Positions 9,480-17,604 of a stretch of 64,000 nt of DNA are shown here, piece by piece. Position numbers and translations under genes: made by a program. The DNA is from Clostridioides difficile_D (GTDB taxonomy: Bacteria; Bacillota; Clostridia; Peptostreptococcales; Peptostreptococcaceae). The DNA is taken from assembly GCA_945861085.1 (NCBI GenBank), contig OX244046.1:1550001-1614000 (forward strand), given 5' to 3'. The notes under the pieces were generated by a model. That model had not been told where the DNA came from. It saw only the letters and a list, made by a program, of their open reading frames with translations, and ran no database searches. Each line of letters begins with the position of its first letter. The first letter of the stretch is position 1.

Positions 9480-9596
9480 CATATGTAAGAACCGTAGGAA
9501 CTACGGGGATAGCCTGTGGAGAATTAGTAAGACATATTTTAGTATGCAAAATTCTGTGAAGCAGGAACTCTGTGACTTTAGTCATGGGAGGTTCAG
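9480..9596 (+). ncRNA. Candidate omega-RNA scaffold (right end of the IStron)
   Basis: In TnpB elements the guide RNA scaffold comes from the 3' end of tnpB plus the right end, and its guide is the adjoining host DNA. Here 9480-9596 contains GTAAGAACCGTAGGAACTAC and the terminal TGTGACTTTAGTCATG hairpin. The guide would begin at 9597 (GTGACAAATGAGCTTATG), and the motif next to the target would be TTGAT. Position and sequence fit; no direct proof. Confidence 0.55.
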
Positions 9597-10292
9597 GTGA
9601 CAAATGAGCTTATGTGTATAGCAAGGGGAAGTGGCAAATTTTTTGCAAAAAAAGGTGCTATGGTAGCCTTTAAAGGAAATTTTAATTTTGAAAAATTGTT
9701 ATTAGGTCCAAATAATGGTGGTGGTTTAGGAAGAGCATTATTAGGTCATGTTCAAAGGTCATTGACAGGAGAACAAATGCCAATAATGGTTGTTGAAGGT
9801 GAAGGTGAAATTTACCTAGCTCAAAATGCTTATCATGTAGATGTAATATCAATTGACCCAGGTGATTCAATTTATGTTGAGAGTGAAAACTTATTGGCGT
9901 TTTCTGAACAATTAAACTACAGTGTAAAATTGATTGGCTCAGGGGTAATATCTCAAAAAGGTCTTTTTACTACACATTTAGTAAATAAAACAGGTCAAAA
10001 TCAAGATGTTGCTATAATAACAGATGGTAACCCTCTAATACTTGAAGGACCTTGTTGTGTTGACCCAGATGCATTAGTAGCTTGGACTGGAAGAGAACCA
10101 TATCCTAAAGTATCAAAACTATCATGGAAGACTTTTATTGGTCAGACTTCAGGGGAATCTTATCATATGGAATTTGTTGAACCTGGACAAATAGTTATTA
10201 TACAGCCATCTGAAAGATTGTCTGGATTAAAAACAGATTCTACACCTTCTGATAGAATGAGTTCAGGTGGATTAAGGCTTGGTATAGATTAA
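9597..10292 (+). CDS. AIM24-family protein, main exon downstream of the IStron
   Basis: This part encodes about 231 aa of an AIM24 / TIGR00266-type beta-sandwich protein: ARGSGKFFAKKGAMVAFKG near the N-terminus, PIMVVEGEGEIYLA and VIIQPSERL later. The function of the family is unknown; some members affect membranes or the cell surface. There is no ribosome site at 9597, because the real 5' end lies before the IStron. Splicing of 7718-9596 would give M-F-K-F-D-V-T-N-E-L. Without splicing the protein could still be started at weak internal codons. No further break is seen. Confidence 0.75.
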   Translation: MTNELMCIARGSGKFFAKKGAMVAFKGNFNFEKLLLGPNNGGGLGRALLGHVQRSLTGEQMPIMVVEGEGEIYLAQNAYHVDVISIDPGDSIYVESENLLAFSEQLNYSVKLIGSGVISQKGLFTTHLVNKTGQNQDVAIITDGNPLILEGPCCVDPDALVAWTGREPYPKVSKLSWKTFIGQTSGESYHMEFVEPGQIVIIQPSERLSGLKTDSTPSDRMSSGGLRLGID

Positions 10293-10374
10293 ATTTTATT
10301 ATAGATTAATTATTATTTAGGATATTAAAAAATAAAAAGGGTGGTAGGGATAGATATGTTAAAAGGAGTTTTAT

Positions 10375-11145
10375 ATGTTTGAGAAAATTCATAAAAAGTT
10401 AAAAGGATATTATATTTTTTTTATAATCTTAATTTTATGGAAGATTGTATGTGTTTTAGGTATATGGAATAGCTATATTCTGCCACCACCTGAAATAGTT
10501 CTAGATACTTTTATAAAAATGATATATGATGGTTCTATTTTCTTAAATGTTTATGCCAGCATAAGAAGAATATTGATAGGTTTTTTAATAAGCTCACTGA
10601 TAGCAATACCACTTGGAGTTGTATTTGGGGTAAATAAAAAAATGTATGAATACTTCAAACCATTATTTGAATTCATGCGAAGTACACCTCCACTAGCTTT
10701 GGTTCCAATGCTTATTTTATGGTTTGGTATAGGTGAAGAATCTAAAATTATAATTATCATTTTGGCATCCTTTTTTCCAATATTTTTAAATACACTAAAA
10801 GGTATAAAAAATTGTGACAATAAATTAATAGAAGTAGGTAAATCTTTTAATTTATCTAAAAAGAGAATTTTTTATAAAATAATAATTCCTAATTCTATGT
10901 TAGATATTGTTGTTGGACTTAGTTTAGGACTTGGATATAGTTTTAGAGCTATAATTGGTGCAGAACTTATTGCAGCTTCTTCAGGGCTAGGGTATTTGAT
11001 TTCTGATGGAAAAGATATGTCTAGAACTGATGTTGTATTGGTAGGAATTTTTGTTATTGGATTTTTAGGTATACTTTCAGATTATCTATTTTCAAAGGCA
11101 ATAACAAGATTTAGCAAAGGGAAGCAGGTTGATTTAAATGGTTAG
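10375..11145 (+). CDS. ABC transporter permease (TauC/SsuC type)
   Basis: A 256-aa inner-membrane permease of the binding-protein-dependent family for sulfonates, nitrate, taurine or pyrimidine precursors. About six membrane helices; the EAA-type cytoplasmic loop appears around VGKSFNLSKKRIFYKIIIP. AAAGGAG lies 8 nt before the ATG. It overlaps the ATPase gene by 8 nt, so the three genes form one operon. Substrate is not evident; no riboswitch precedes it. Confidence 0.88.
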   Translation: MFEKIHKKLKGYYIFFIILILWKIVCVLGIWNSYILPPPEIVLDTFIKMIYDGSIFLNVYASIRRILIGFLISSLIAIPLGVVFGVNKKMYEYFKPLFEFMRSTPPLALVPMLILWFGIGEESKIIIIILASFFPIFLNTLKGIKNCDNKLIEVGKSFNLSKKRIFYKIIIPNSMLDIVVGLSLGLGYSFRAIIGAELIAASSGLGYLISDGKDMSRTDVVLVGIFVIGFLGILSDYLFSKAITRFSKGKQVDLNG

Positions 11146-11869
11146 GAATGGATTTTTACTAGAAAATATATACAAAAAATATTTAGTTGATAATAAAGAG
11201 CATTTAGTTCTTGATGATATCTCTTTAAATATATCTAGTGAAGAAATAACTGTTATATTAGGCGAAAGTGGATGTGGAAAGACAACTTTACTTAGAATTT
11301 TAGCAGGTCTTGAAAATGCAACTAGTGGAAATGTATATTTCTTTAATGATGATAAAAAGTGTATTCCAAAAGTAGGAGTGGTATTTCAAGAAAGTAGACT
11401 TATGCCTTGGCTGAATGTAAGTGAAAATATACTTTTGCATACTGAAAAAAATAATAGAAATAAAGTTGATTTAGACAAGTATTTAAAAATGATGAAGCTT
11501 GAAAAGTTTAAAAACTCATATCCAAATGAATTATCAGGAGGAATGGCACACAGAGTAAGTATAGCAAGAGCACTTTCCTTTAATCCAGATATTTTACTAA
11601 TGGACGAGCCATTTGCAGCACTAGATTATTTTACAAGAAGAAAAATGCAAAAAGAAGTTGTACATATCCACAAAAATACTAAAAAAGGTGTAGTATTTGT
11701 AACTCACAATATCGAAGAAGCTATGGAAATAGCAAAGAAAATAATTGTTTTTAGTAAAAATAAAGGGATTAAACAGTTTAGTGTCGAAGATGAATATAAT
11801 AGAGATTTAACTAAAAGCTATTATATAAGCTTGAAAAAAGAAATATTAAGGGAATTGGGGGAGTTTTAA
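11138..11869 (+). CDS. ABC transporter ATP-binding protein (TauB/SsuB type)
   Basis: A 243-aa ATPase with Walker A GESGCGKTT, Q-loop in VVFQESRLMPW, signature LSGGMAHR, Walker B ILLMDEPF and a switch His in VTHNIEEAM. The MPW motif after the Q-loop is typical of the nitrate/sulfonate/taurine subfamily. Overlaps the permease by 8 nt and abuts the binding-protein gene. Confidence 0.92.
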   Translation: MVRNGFLLENIYKKYLVDNKEHLVLDDISLNISSEEITVILGESGCGKTTLLRILAGLENATSGNVYFFNDDKKCIPKVGVVFQESRLMPWLNVSENILLHTEKNNRNKVDLDKYLKMMKLEKFKNSYPNELSGGMAHRVSIARALSFNPDILLMDEPFAALDYFTRRKMQKEVVHIHKNTKKGVVFVTHNIEEAMEIAKKIIVFSKNKGIKQFSVEDEYNRDLTKSYYISLKKEILRELGEF

Positions 11870-12862
11870 TTGATTAAAAGAAGCAAAAAGATTTTAGCAG
11901 TAATGACATCTTTAGTAATGGTGTTGGCTGGTACTGTAGGTTGTTCAACAACAAATGATGAGAAAGATGCACCTGCAAAAAAAGAAGCTAGTTTACCTAA
12001 GGAAATAAATTTAACTTATGTAAAATCACCACTTAATGTTCCTAGTATATTAGAAAAAAAAGATGATTTATTTGGAAAGGAATTTAAAAAGGACAATATA
12101 AAAGTTAATTTTCATGAATTGACAACAGGACCAGAACAAACTCAAGCACTAGCAGCAGGTGAGCTAGATTTTTTACATGCATTGGGGGGGACATCTGCAA
12201 TAATAGCAGCTTCAAATGGTGTTGGTCTTAAAATTACAAATATTTATAGCCGTTCGCCAAAAGGGTATATGCTTATAACTAATAATGAAAACATAAAATC
12301 TATAAAAGACTTAAAAGGTAAAAAAATTGTAGGACCAAAAGGAACTATACTTCACCAGTTGTTAATTGCTGCACTTGCTAAGGAAGGATACACTATAGAT
12401 GATGTTGAATATGTAAATATGGATATTCCTAGTGCTGCTTCTGCATTAGAAAGTAAAAGTGCTGATGTCGCAATGCTTGCAGGACCAGTAGCGTTAAAAA
12501 CAATAAATTCAGGTGCTAAAATGATTGTAAATGGAGAAGGATTAGTTAGTGGAATAATAGTTACTGCGGTAAGTGATGATTTTGCTCAAAAATATCCTGA
12601 ATTAGTAAAAAGATTTATGAAGGTTCATGAAGAAACTTTAAAATATATGGATGAAAACAAGGATAAAGTAATGGATGTTGTGTCTAAAGAAGTTGGTTTA
12701 TCTTTAGATGAAACAAAAGAAATGTATTCTTGGTATGATTTTAGTTCTAAAATAACAGATAAGGATATAAAAGAATTAGAAGATACACAGGAATTCTTAA
12801 TGTCTAACGGAATGCAAGAAAAGAAAATAGATATTAAAGATATGTTGTACAATCAAAATTAG
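11870..12862 (+). CDS. ABC transporter substrate-binding lipoprotein (NMT1/TauA type)
   Basis: A 330-aa extracellular lipoprotein with a lipobox at LAGTVGCS and an NMT1/TauA-like fold (INLTYVKSP at the N-terminus; ALAAGELDFLHA; GLVSGIIVT). It delivers substrate to the permease upstream. The start is TTG, directly after the stop of the ATPase gene, with GGGGGAG as ribosome site. The family binds aliphatic sulfonates, taurine or thiamine precursors; I cannot choose between them. Confidence 0.88.
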   Translation: MIKRSKKILAVMTSLVMVLAGTVGCSTTNDEKDAPAKKEASLPKEINLTYVKSPLNVPSILEKKDDLFGKEFKKDNIKVNFHELTTGPEQTQALAAGELDFLHALGGTSAIIAASNGVGLKITNIYSRSPKGYMLITNNENIKSIKDLKGKKIVGPKGTILHQLLIAALAKEGYTIDDVEYVNMDIPSAASALESKSADVAMLAGPVALKTINSGAKMIVNGEGLVSGIIVTAVSDDFAQKYPELVKRFMKVHEETLKYMDENKDKVMDVVSKEVGLSLDETKEMYSWYDFSSKITDKDIKELEDTQEFLMSNGMQEKKIDIKDMLYNQN

Positions 12863-12885
12863 AATATTTCAAAATATTAAAGCAG

Positions 12886-12939
12886 AAAATACACCCTTGT
12901 TTATTATGAAATTGTATAGTAAAAAGGGTGTATTTTTAT
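12886..12939 (+). terminator. Terminator after the TauABC-type operon
   Basis: AATACACCCTT pairs with AAGGGTGTATT, followed by TTTATT. It also faces the convergent DUF3793 gene and may serve both. Confidence 0.75.
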
Positions 12940-12959
12940 TATTATACATAAAAATACAA

Positions 12960-13556
12960 TTAAAAACAACTTACTATTTTATCTACACTTATGTAGTCTA
13001 GTAATTTTCTCATTTTCTTACGATGAAGTAAAAACTTGGAATATGTGTCTTCTGATTGCTTTGTATCGCCATAAACCTTCCAATATTTAATCATAGAAAC
13101 TTCGTAATTGCTATATCCCATAAATCCAATTACATCTTTAAGAGGGTATCCTAAAAAAATACCTATTTCATCAGGAAAAACATCGCCCTTAAGCTTATCT
13201 ATTAAATGTTCTAAATAAGCATTAACATTCGTATTTTGTTTGTATCCTAAAAACTTTAAAAAGTTTACTGTTTTTTTACATTTTAATCTTTCTGATAATG
13301 CTTTTTTGTTTATAAATAGTATTTTTAATCCTTTTTTCTCCTTGTCAATAACTATAAAATCTATCTTTTTACATTTATATAGATATTTGTAAATATCATT
13401 AATTTTTTCTTCTCTATTTACATCAGTAAATGAAATATTTATTATTTCAGCAGGTTTAGAACCTAAAAAAACTGGGCCTAAAACCTCTAAAAGCCATTTT
13501 ATATATGATGATTCAATTTTATTTTTACAACAAAATTGTGAATTACAACAAGACAT
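12960..13556 (-). CDS. DUF3793-family protein
   Basis: A 198-aa soluble protein matching DUF3793 by its pattern: a Cys-containing N-terminus (SCCNSQFCCK), a central variable part, and the conserved FLGYPLKDVIGFMGY block near residue 135 followed by KYWKVYGD. The function of this family is not established. Its promoter is overlapped by a Fur-box-like sequence, so it is probably iron regulated. GGGAGGTTATC gives the ribosome site. Confidence 0.8.
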   Translation of the reverse strand: MSCCNSQFCCKNKIESSYIKWLLEVLGPVFLGSKPAEIINISFTDVNREEKINDIYKYLYKCKKIDFIVIDKEKKGLKILFINKKALSERLKCKKTVNFLKFLGYKQNTNVNAYLEHLIDKLKGDVFPDEIGIFLGYPLKDVIGFMGYSNYEVSMIKYWKVYGDTKQSEDTYSKFLLHRKKMRKLLDYISVDKIVSCF

Positions 13557-13600
13557 AAAAGATAACCTCCCTTAAATGAAAATTAATATCAATTAATTAA

Positions 13601-13630
13601 ATTATACTATGAATGATAATCAATATCAAT
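13601..13630 (-). promoter_or_regulatory. Promoter of the DUF3793 gene with overlapping Fur-type box
   Basis: On the minus strand TTGATA (13624-13629), a 17-bp spacer and TATAAT (13601-13606) form a consensus sigma-A promoter. The plus-strand sequence GAATGATAATCAATATCAAT (13611-13630) overlaps the -35 and spacer and closely resembles the Fur box. A second ATTAATATCAATTAAT lies at 13582-13597. Confidence 0.72.
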
Positions 13631-13801
13631 AATAAAATTATATTTTTTTCGTTTCGTTATTTATCTATTATGATTTCCAAAAAAATAAATTATATCTTGT
13701 TTAATTTTAGTAAATAAAAAACAAAAATAGAGAAATACTAAATTTAGAAAGAAAATTATTAAAATTCTTGGTAGTATAAAACATCTAGGAGGGTAATAAA
13801 A

Positions 13802-14401
13802 ATGAAATTAAAAAGAACTTTATTTGTAGGATTAGCATTAGTATTAGCTATAGGAATGACTGCATGCGCTAGAGAAAATGAAAAACCAAGTGAAAATGCA
13901 GGAAAAAATCCTAATGAATCTGTAAATAACAATGAAGGATATATGAATTATTATTCAACAAGTTATAATGATTATATAGCAGGCTTAAATAGATATTCTA
14001 TTTATGATACTCCAGAGAGTATAAATAATCAGTTTAAAGATAAAGAATATCCAGGAAATGAAAAATATCTAAGTGATGTAAAGGCTGCTTATAAAGATAG
14101 TAGAGATAAAATACAATCATTTGTAACATCTCTTAAAAAGGATGGTAAAACAGAAGATACAGAGTTAAAGAAAATGAATGATGACCTAATCGCTGAAGGT
14201 GAAAGATTAGTAAAAGATATAGATGAGAGAATAAAAAAATTAGATAATGTATCTGATGAAGACATGAAAAAAGGTCAAAATGACTTCATGAAATTAGTTC
14301 ATGGAACTGAAGACGTAGGAAATGATATAGGTAGTGGTTTTAGAAAAATGATAAAAGATATGAATGATAGATTAGGAATAACAGGAAATAATAAAAAATA
14401 A
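13802..14401 (+). CDS. Putative lipoprotein of unknown function
   Basis: A 199-aa protein with a lipoprotein signal peptide ending in AIGMTACA. The mature part is polar, Asn/Lys/Glu-rich and mostly helical (about 85-170 looks like a coiled-coil pair). No family was recognised. GGAGGG precedes the ATG. It stands alone between two regulatory regions and is followed by its own terminator. Confidence 0.75.
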   Translation: MKLKRTLFVGLALVLAIGMTACARENEKPSENAGKNPNESVNNNEGYMNYYSTSYNDYIAGLNRYSIYDTPESINNQFKDKEYPGNEKYLSDVKAAYKDSRDKIQSFVTSLKKDGKTEDTELKKMNDDLIAEGERLVKDIDERIKKLDNVSDEDMKKGQNDFMKLVHGTEDVGNDIGSGFRKMIKDMNDRLGITGNNKK

Positions 14402-14444
14402 TAAAACAAATAGCATCAAAATTAAAAATAAATATTTGAAATAG

Positions 14445-14487
14445 AGCGAAGCATTATAAATAGTATATTTTTTGGCTTCGCTTTTTT
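14445..14487 (+). terminator. Terminator after the lipoprotein gene
   Basis: AGCGAAGC pairs with GCTTCGCT, followed by TTTTT. Confidence 0.85.
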
Positions 14488-14569
14488 GTATGTTATCAAA
14501 ATACCTATTTTTATCTTGTCATCTCAATATCTTTATTATAATTTACTTAGAGGTTACTTTTTTATGTTT

Positions 14570-15037
14570 TTACTTGTTTTTTCTCTTTTTAAATTTTTGT
14601 TTTGCAAAATTGTAGGATTCTTCTATTAAAGTTTTAAAGTTCTCAAATGTATTTTCAGTAGGGCTTAGGACGCATATCCATCCCATCCATGCATAGATAG
14701 GGTGTGGCATGACTGTATCCAATGATGTAAAATCAAAATCCATATTAACTATTTGACCAACACCTGGACGTTTTGGAATATATCCAAACATTTCAATAAA
14801 AGTTTCTTTTTTTAATCCTATGTTCACACGGTATACATTTGGACGACTAACCAATGAGCCTTTATCATTATTACTGTCTTTTTCTTTAATGGTAAGAACA
14901 TATACTCCTCGTTTTAAAACACCATTGGGATTGTAGTAGATTGCTCTTTCGCCCCAACTATTCATTAGTACAACATCATCTAAATTTGACAGACAATAAT
15001 TGATAATATCATCAGCCTTAATGATATTATTTTCCAT
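14570..15037 (-). CDS. DUF6194-family protein
   Basis: A 155-aa cytosolic protein with the features of DUF6194: SWGERAIYYNPNG near the N-terminus and the conserved HPIYAWMGWICVLSP block near residue 112, with a basic C-terminal tail. Function unknown. It is divergent from a WYL-type regulator, and the palindrome between them suggests control by that regulator. Confidence 0.75.
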   Translation of the reverse strand: MENNIIKADDIINYCLSNLDDVVLMNSWGERAIYYNPNGVLKRGVYVLTIKEKDSNNDKGSLVSRPNVYRVNIGLKKETFIEMFGYIPKRPGVGQIVNMDFDFTSLDTVMPHPIYAWMGWICVLSPTENTFENFKTLIEESYNFAKQKFKKRKNK

Positions 15038-15105
15038 AAAATATCAGTCCCTTCTTTTTTACTATTATTATTGCTTTAAATGTAAGAATATCTTATCATA
15101 GAATA

Positions 15106-15122
15106 GTGACAATTATTGTCAC
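15106..15122. promoter_or_regulatory. Palindromic operator between the DUF6194 and WYL genes
   Basis: GTGACAATTATTGTCAC is a perfect 17-bp palindrome with 7-bp arms in the 109-bp divergent intergenic region, 24 bp before the regulator's start. It is the natural candidate for the binding site of the neighbouring HTH-WYL regulator. Confidence 0.6.
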
Positions 15123-15146
15123 TATATTGAAATTAGGAGTATGATT

Positions 15147-16091
15147 ATGTCAAGAGCTGAGCGTTTAATTGAACTGATGATAACTATAAATGCAAAAAGA
15201 AGTTTTACAGCAGGAGAGTTAGCAGAAGAATTTTCTGTATCAAAACGTACAATACTAAGAGACTTACAGGTGTTGGAAAATATCGGATTTCCATTATATT
15301 CAAAAGTTGGAGCGGCTGGAGGATATCATATACTTAAAGAACGTATACTTCCACCAATTACATTTTCAGAAAGTGAGGCAAAATCTATATTCTTTGCATG
15401 TCAATCACTAGAATATTATAATGATTTACCATTTGAGCAAGAAACTATTTCTGTTTTAAAGAAATTCTTAAATTGTATCCCAAATGATATTCAATATAAT
15501 ATTGAGAATATGAGACGTAAAATTGTTTTTTGGACACCAGATAGGCACTGTCCAACACCATTATTGAAGGAGTTATTTGATATAATAATGAATGGTTCTA
15601 CAATTAAGATTGAATATTCATCAAAGCAAAAAAATAGTGTGCGTGTCATTATTCCTATTGGTTTGTATGCCATGAATGGACTTTGGTATTGTCCAGCCTA
15701 CTGTATAAAATCAGAGTCTGTTAAGGAGTTTCGAGTAGACCGAATTGTGAATATTTTGAGTATAGAAAACGTACCAAATAAAAAATATAAGGTTTCATCT
15801 TCTATACATGATTATCTTGAGAATATGGGAGTAGGTACAGATTATCATATTAAAGTTAATTTGACGGATGTGGGTGTAAAACGTTGTGAAACAGAATTTT
15901 TGTTGGCAAGAGGATTGAAAATTTTGCCTAAAGGTGGGTACATAGATATGCATATACCCAAATCTACACTTGATTGGGTAGCAGAATATTTTCTAACCTT
16001 TGGAAAAAATGCTACAATAATAGAACCAATAGAACTTAAATCTTTGATAAAATCTAAAGTGTTGGAGCTATACAATCATCATTGTCTCTAA
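15147..16091 (+). CDS. HTH-WYL transcriptional regulator (YafY family)
   Basis: A 314-aa regulator. The N-terminal HTH_11 domain (MSRAERLIELM, then GELAEEFSVSKRTILRDLQVLE) is followed by a WYL ligand-binding domain with GLYAMNGLWYCPAYC and a WCX-like C-terminus. These proteins usually bind small molecules or nucleotides and act on a divergent gene. I use the ATG at 15147, 7 nt after AGGAG; the ATG at 15141 is too close to it. Likely target: the DUF6194 gene and itself. Confidence 0.86.
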   Translation: MSRAERLIELMITINAKRSFTAGELAEEFSVSKRTILRDLQVLENIGFPLYSKVGAAGGYHILKERILPPITFSESEAKSIFFACQSLEYYNDLPFEQETISVLKKFLNCIPNDIQYNIENMRRKIVFWTPDRHCPTPLLKELFDIIMNGSTIKIEYSSKQKNSVRVIIPIGLYAMNGLWYCPAYCIKSESVKEFRVDRIVNILSIENVPNKKYKVSSSIHDYLENMGVGTDYHIKVNLTDVGVKRCETEFLLARGLKILPKGGYIDMHIPKSTLDWVAEYFLTFGKNATIIEPIELKSLIKSKVLELYNHHCL

Positions 16092-16359
16092 CTAATATTA
16101 TTTTATGACAAAATTATTTTTAAATTATTCTGTTTAGGGTAAAATAGAGTTTTGAAAAAATGTTAACTTTCTCACTTTATTTTATAGGTGATTTAGATAT
16201 ATTAATATCATTTAGTATATTTTTTATAATAATATTCTATAGCTACATAGGGATTCATAGACATTAAAATATAAAGTGTTAGGAGCTAGAAAACCAACAA
16301 AAAATAGTTATTTGTTTTTACATAGTAATAATAAAAAATAAAAAATTTAAATAAATTCA
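16092..16359. other. Intergenic stretch, nothing recognised
   Basis: AT-rich sequence between the WYL gene and the met promoter. No ORF, strong hairpin or repeat was found. Confidence 0.5.
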
Positions 16360-16388
16360 TTGACAAATATTATTAATGAATATATTAT
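16360..16388 (+). promoter_or_regulatory. Promoter of the metNIQ operon
   Basis: TTGACA at 16360-16365, a 17-bp spacer and TATTAT at 16383-16388. The transcript would start shortly before the riboswitch. Confidence 0.7.
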
Positions 16389-16427
16389 ATATAACATAGC
16401 AACAAATGATAATCGAATTAAATAACG

Positions 16428-16577
16428 TCTTATCAAGAGTGGTGGAGGGACTGGCCCTTTGAAACCCGGCAACCAGTATATTTTATATACATTGGTGCTA
16501 AATCCTGCAACTAATATAGTTGATAGATGAGTATAAATAGCTTTCTAAGCCTGAGTTTATACTCGGGCTTTTATTTT
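16428..16577 (+). ncRNA. SAM-I riboswitch (S-box) with terminator
   Basis: The aptamer shows the S-box hallmarks: CTTATCAAGAGTGG, GGAGGGACTGGCCC, TTTGAAACCCGGCAACC, then GGTGCTAAATCCTGC and a closing GATAGATGAG. The terminator is AGCCTGAG / CTCGGGCTT plus TTTATTTT (16548-16577). A 9-nt antiterminator is visible: GAGTATAAA (16529-16537) is complementary to TTTATACTC (16556-16564) inside the terminator. High SAM should favour the terminator and shut off metNIQ. Confidence 0.95.
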
Positions 16578-16638
16578 GTTGTAATACATAAGCGAGGATA
16601 AACATAAAAACTGAGCAGAATATATGGGAGGAAATTTT

Positions 16639-17604
16639 ATGATTAGCATAAAAAATGTTAATAAGTATTATGGAAAGATTCAAGTGCTTAAAGATGTAAG
16701 TATTGAGATTGAATCTGGAGAAATTTTTGGAATAATAGGTCATAGTGGTGCAGGAAAATCAACACTACTTAGATGTATAAATGGACTAGAGGAATATCAA
16801 GAAGGTAATGTACTTGTTTCTGATAAGGAAGTAAAGTCATTGAATGAAAAGCAAATGAGAGATTTAAGAAAAGAGTTAGGAATGATTTTTCAACACTTTT
16901 CATTGCTTGAAAGAAGAACTGTATTTGATAATGTAGCATTGCCATTAGAATGTTTTGGATATACAAAGGCAGAAATCAAAAAAAGAGTTCTAGAATTATT
17001 AGAAGTAGTTGGAATATCTGAAAAGAAAAATGATAAACCTAGAAATCTAAGTGGTGGTCAAAAACAAAGAGTTGCAATTGCTAGAGCTTTAGCACTAAAC
17101 CCACAGGTACTTCTTTGTGACGAGGCAACTTCAGCATTAGACCCAAATACTACAAAATCAATTCTTTCATTACTTGAAGATATAAATAAAAAATTGGGAA
17201 TAACAATAATAGTTGTAACTCATCAAATGGAAGTTATAAAGCAGATTTGCGGAAGAGTAGCAATAATGGAAAATGGGGAAGTCTTAGAGGTGGGAGATAC
17301 AGAAGAAATCTTCTTAAGAAATACCAAAGGCCTTAGAAAATTAATAGGTGAAGAAAGTATAATCTTACCAAAGGGAACAAATATAAAGATACTATTCCCT
17401 AAAGATATTTCTAATGAAGCTATTATTACTACTATGGCAAGAGAACTAAATATAGATGTATCCATAATATTTGGGAAATTAGAACAATTTAAAGACGATA
17501 TTTTAGGTTCACTTATTATAAACATTTCAGATAAAAGTGGAGAGCAAGTAAAACAATATCTGACTGACAAAGGCATAAGATGGGAGGAAATGATAAATGA
17601 ATAG
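16639..17604 (+). CDS. metN: MetN methionine ABC transporter ATPase
   Basis: A 321-aa ATPase: Walker A GHSGAGKST, LSGGQKQR signature, Walker B LLCDEAT, and a C-terminal NIL-type domain (about 245-321) that allows feedback by methionine. I set the start at 16639, because the earlier ATG at 16624 overlaps the GGGAGG ribosome site. First gene of the riboswitch-controlled operon; overlaps metI by 8 nt. Confidence 0.95.
   Translation: MISIKNVNKYYGKIQVLKDVSIEIESGEIFGIIGHSGAGKSTLLRCINGLEEYQEGNVLVSDKEVKSLNEKQMRDLRKELGMIFQHFSLLERRTVFDNVALPLECFGYTKAEIKKRVLELLEVVGISEKKNDKPRNLSGGQKQRVAIARALALNPQVLLCDEATSALDPNTTKSILSLLEDINKKLGITIIVVTHQMEVIKQICGRVAIMENGEVLEVGDTEEIFLRNTKGLRKLIGEESIILPKGTNIKILFPKDISNEAIITTMARELNIDVSIIFGKLEQFKDDILGSLIINISDKSGEQVKQYLTDKGIRWEEMINE

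Larger units (their letters stand above)
7718..9596 (+). mobile_element. CdISt1-type IStron (group I intron fused to an IS605-like tnpB element)
   Basis: The element starts after TTGAT with TAAAAAATAGCTACAC and ends with GGGAGGTTCAG. Both ends carry the same TGTGACTTTAGTCATG hairpin sequence (7740s and 9571-9586). The first ~480 bp have the look of a group I ribozyme, and the rest encodes TnpB; there is no tnpA, so it can only move with a transposase supplied in trans. The last exon base is T and the last element base is G, as required for group I splice sites. Its exact ends are inferred from target site, splice rules and frame. Confidence 0.85.

Noticed and set aside
7718..9596. Complete autonomous IS605 element
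   Set aside because: There is no tnpA transposase gene; only tnpB and the intron are present.
16404..16419. Fur box before the SAM riboswitch (AAATGATAATCGAATT)
   Set aside because: Only the left half fits the consensus, and the position after the -10 with a riboswitch following makes iron control unlikely.
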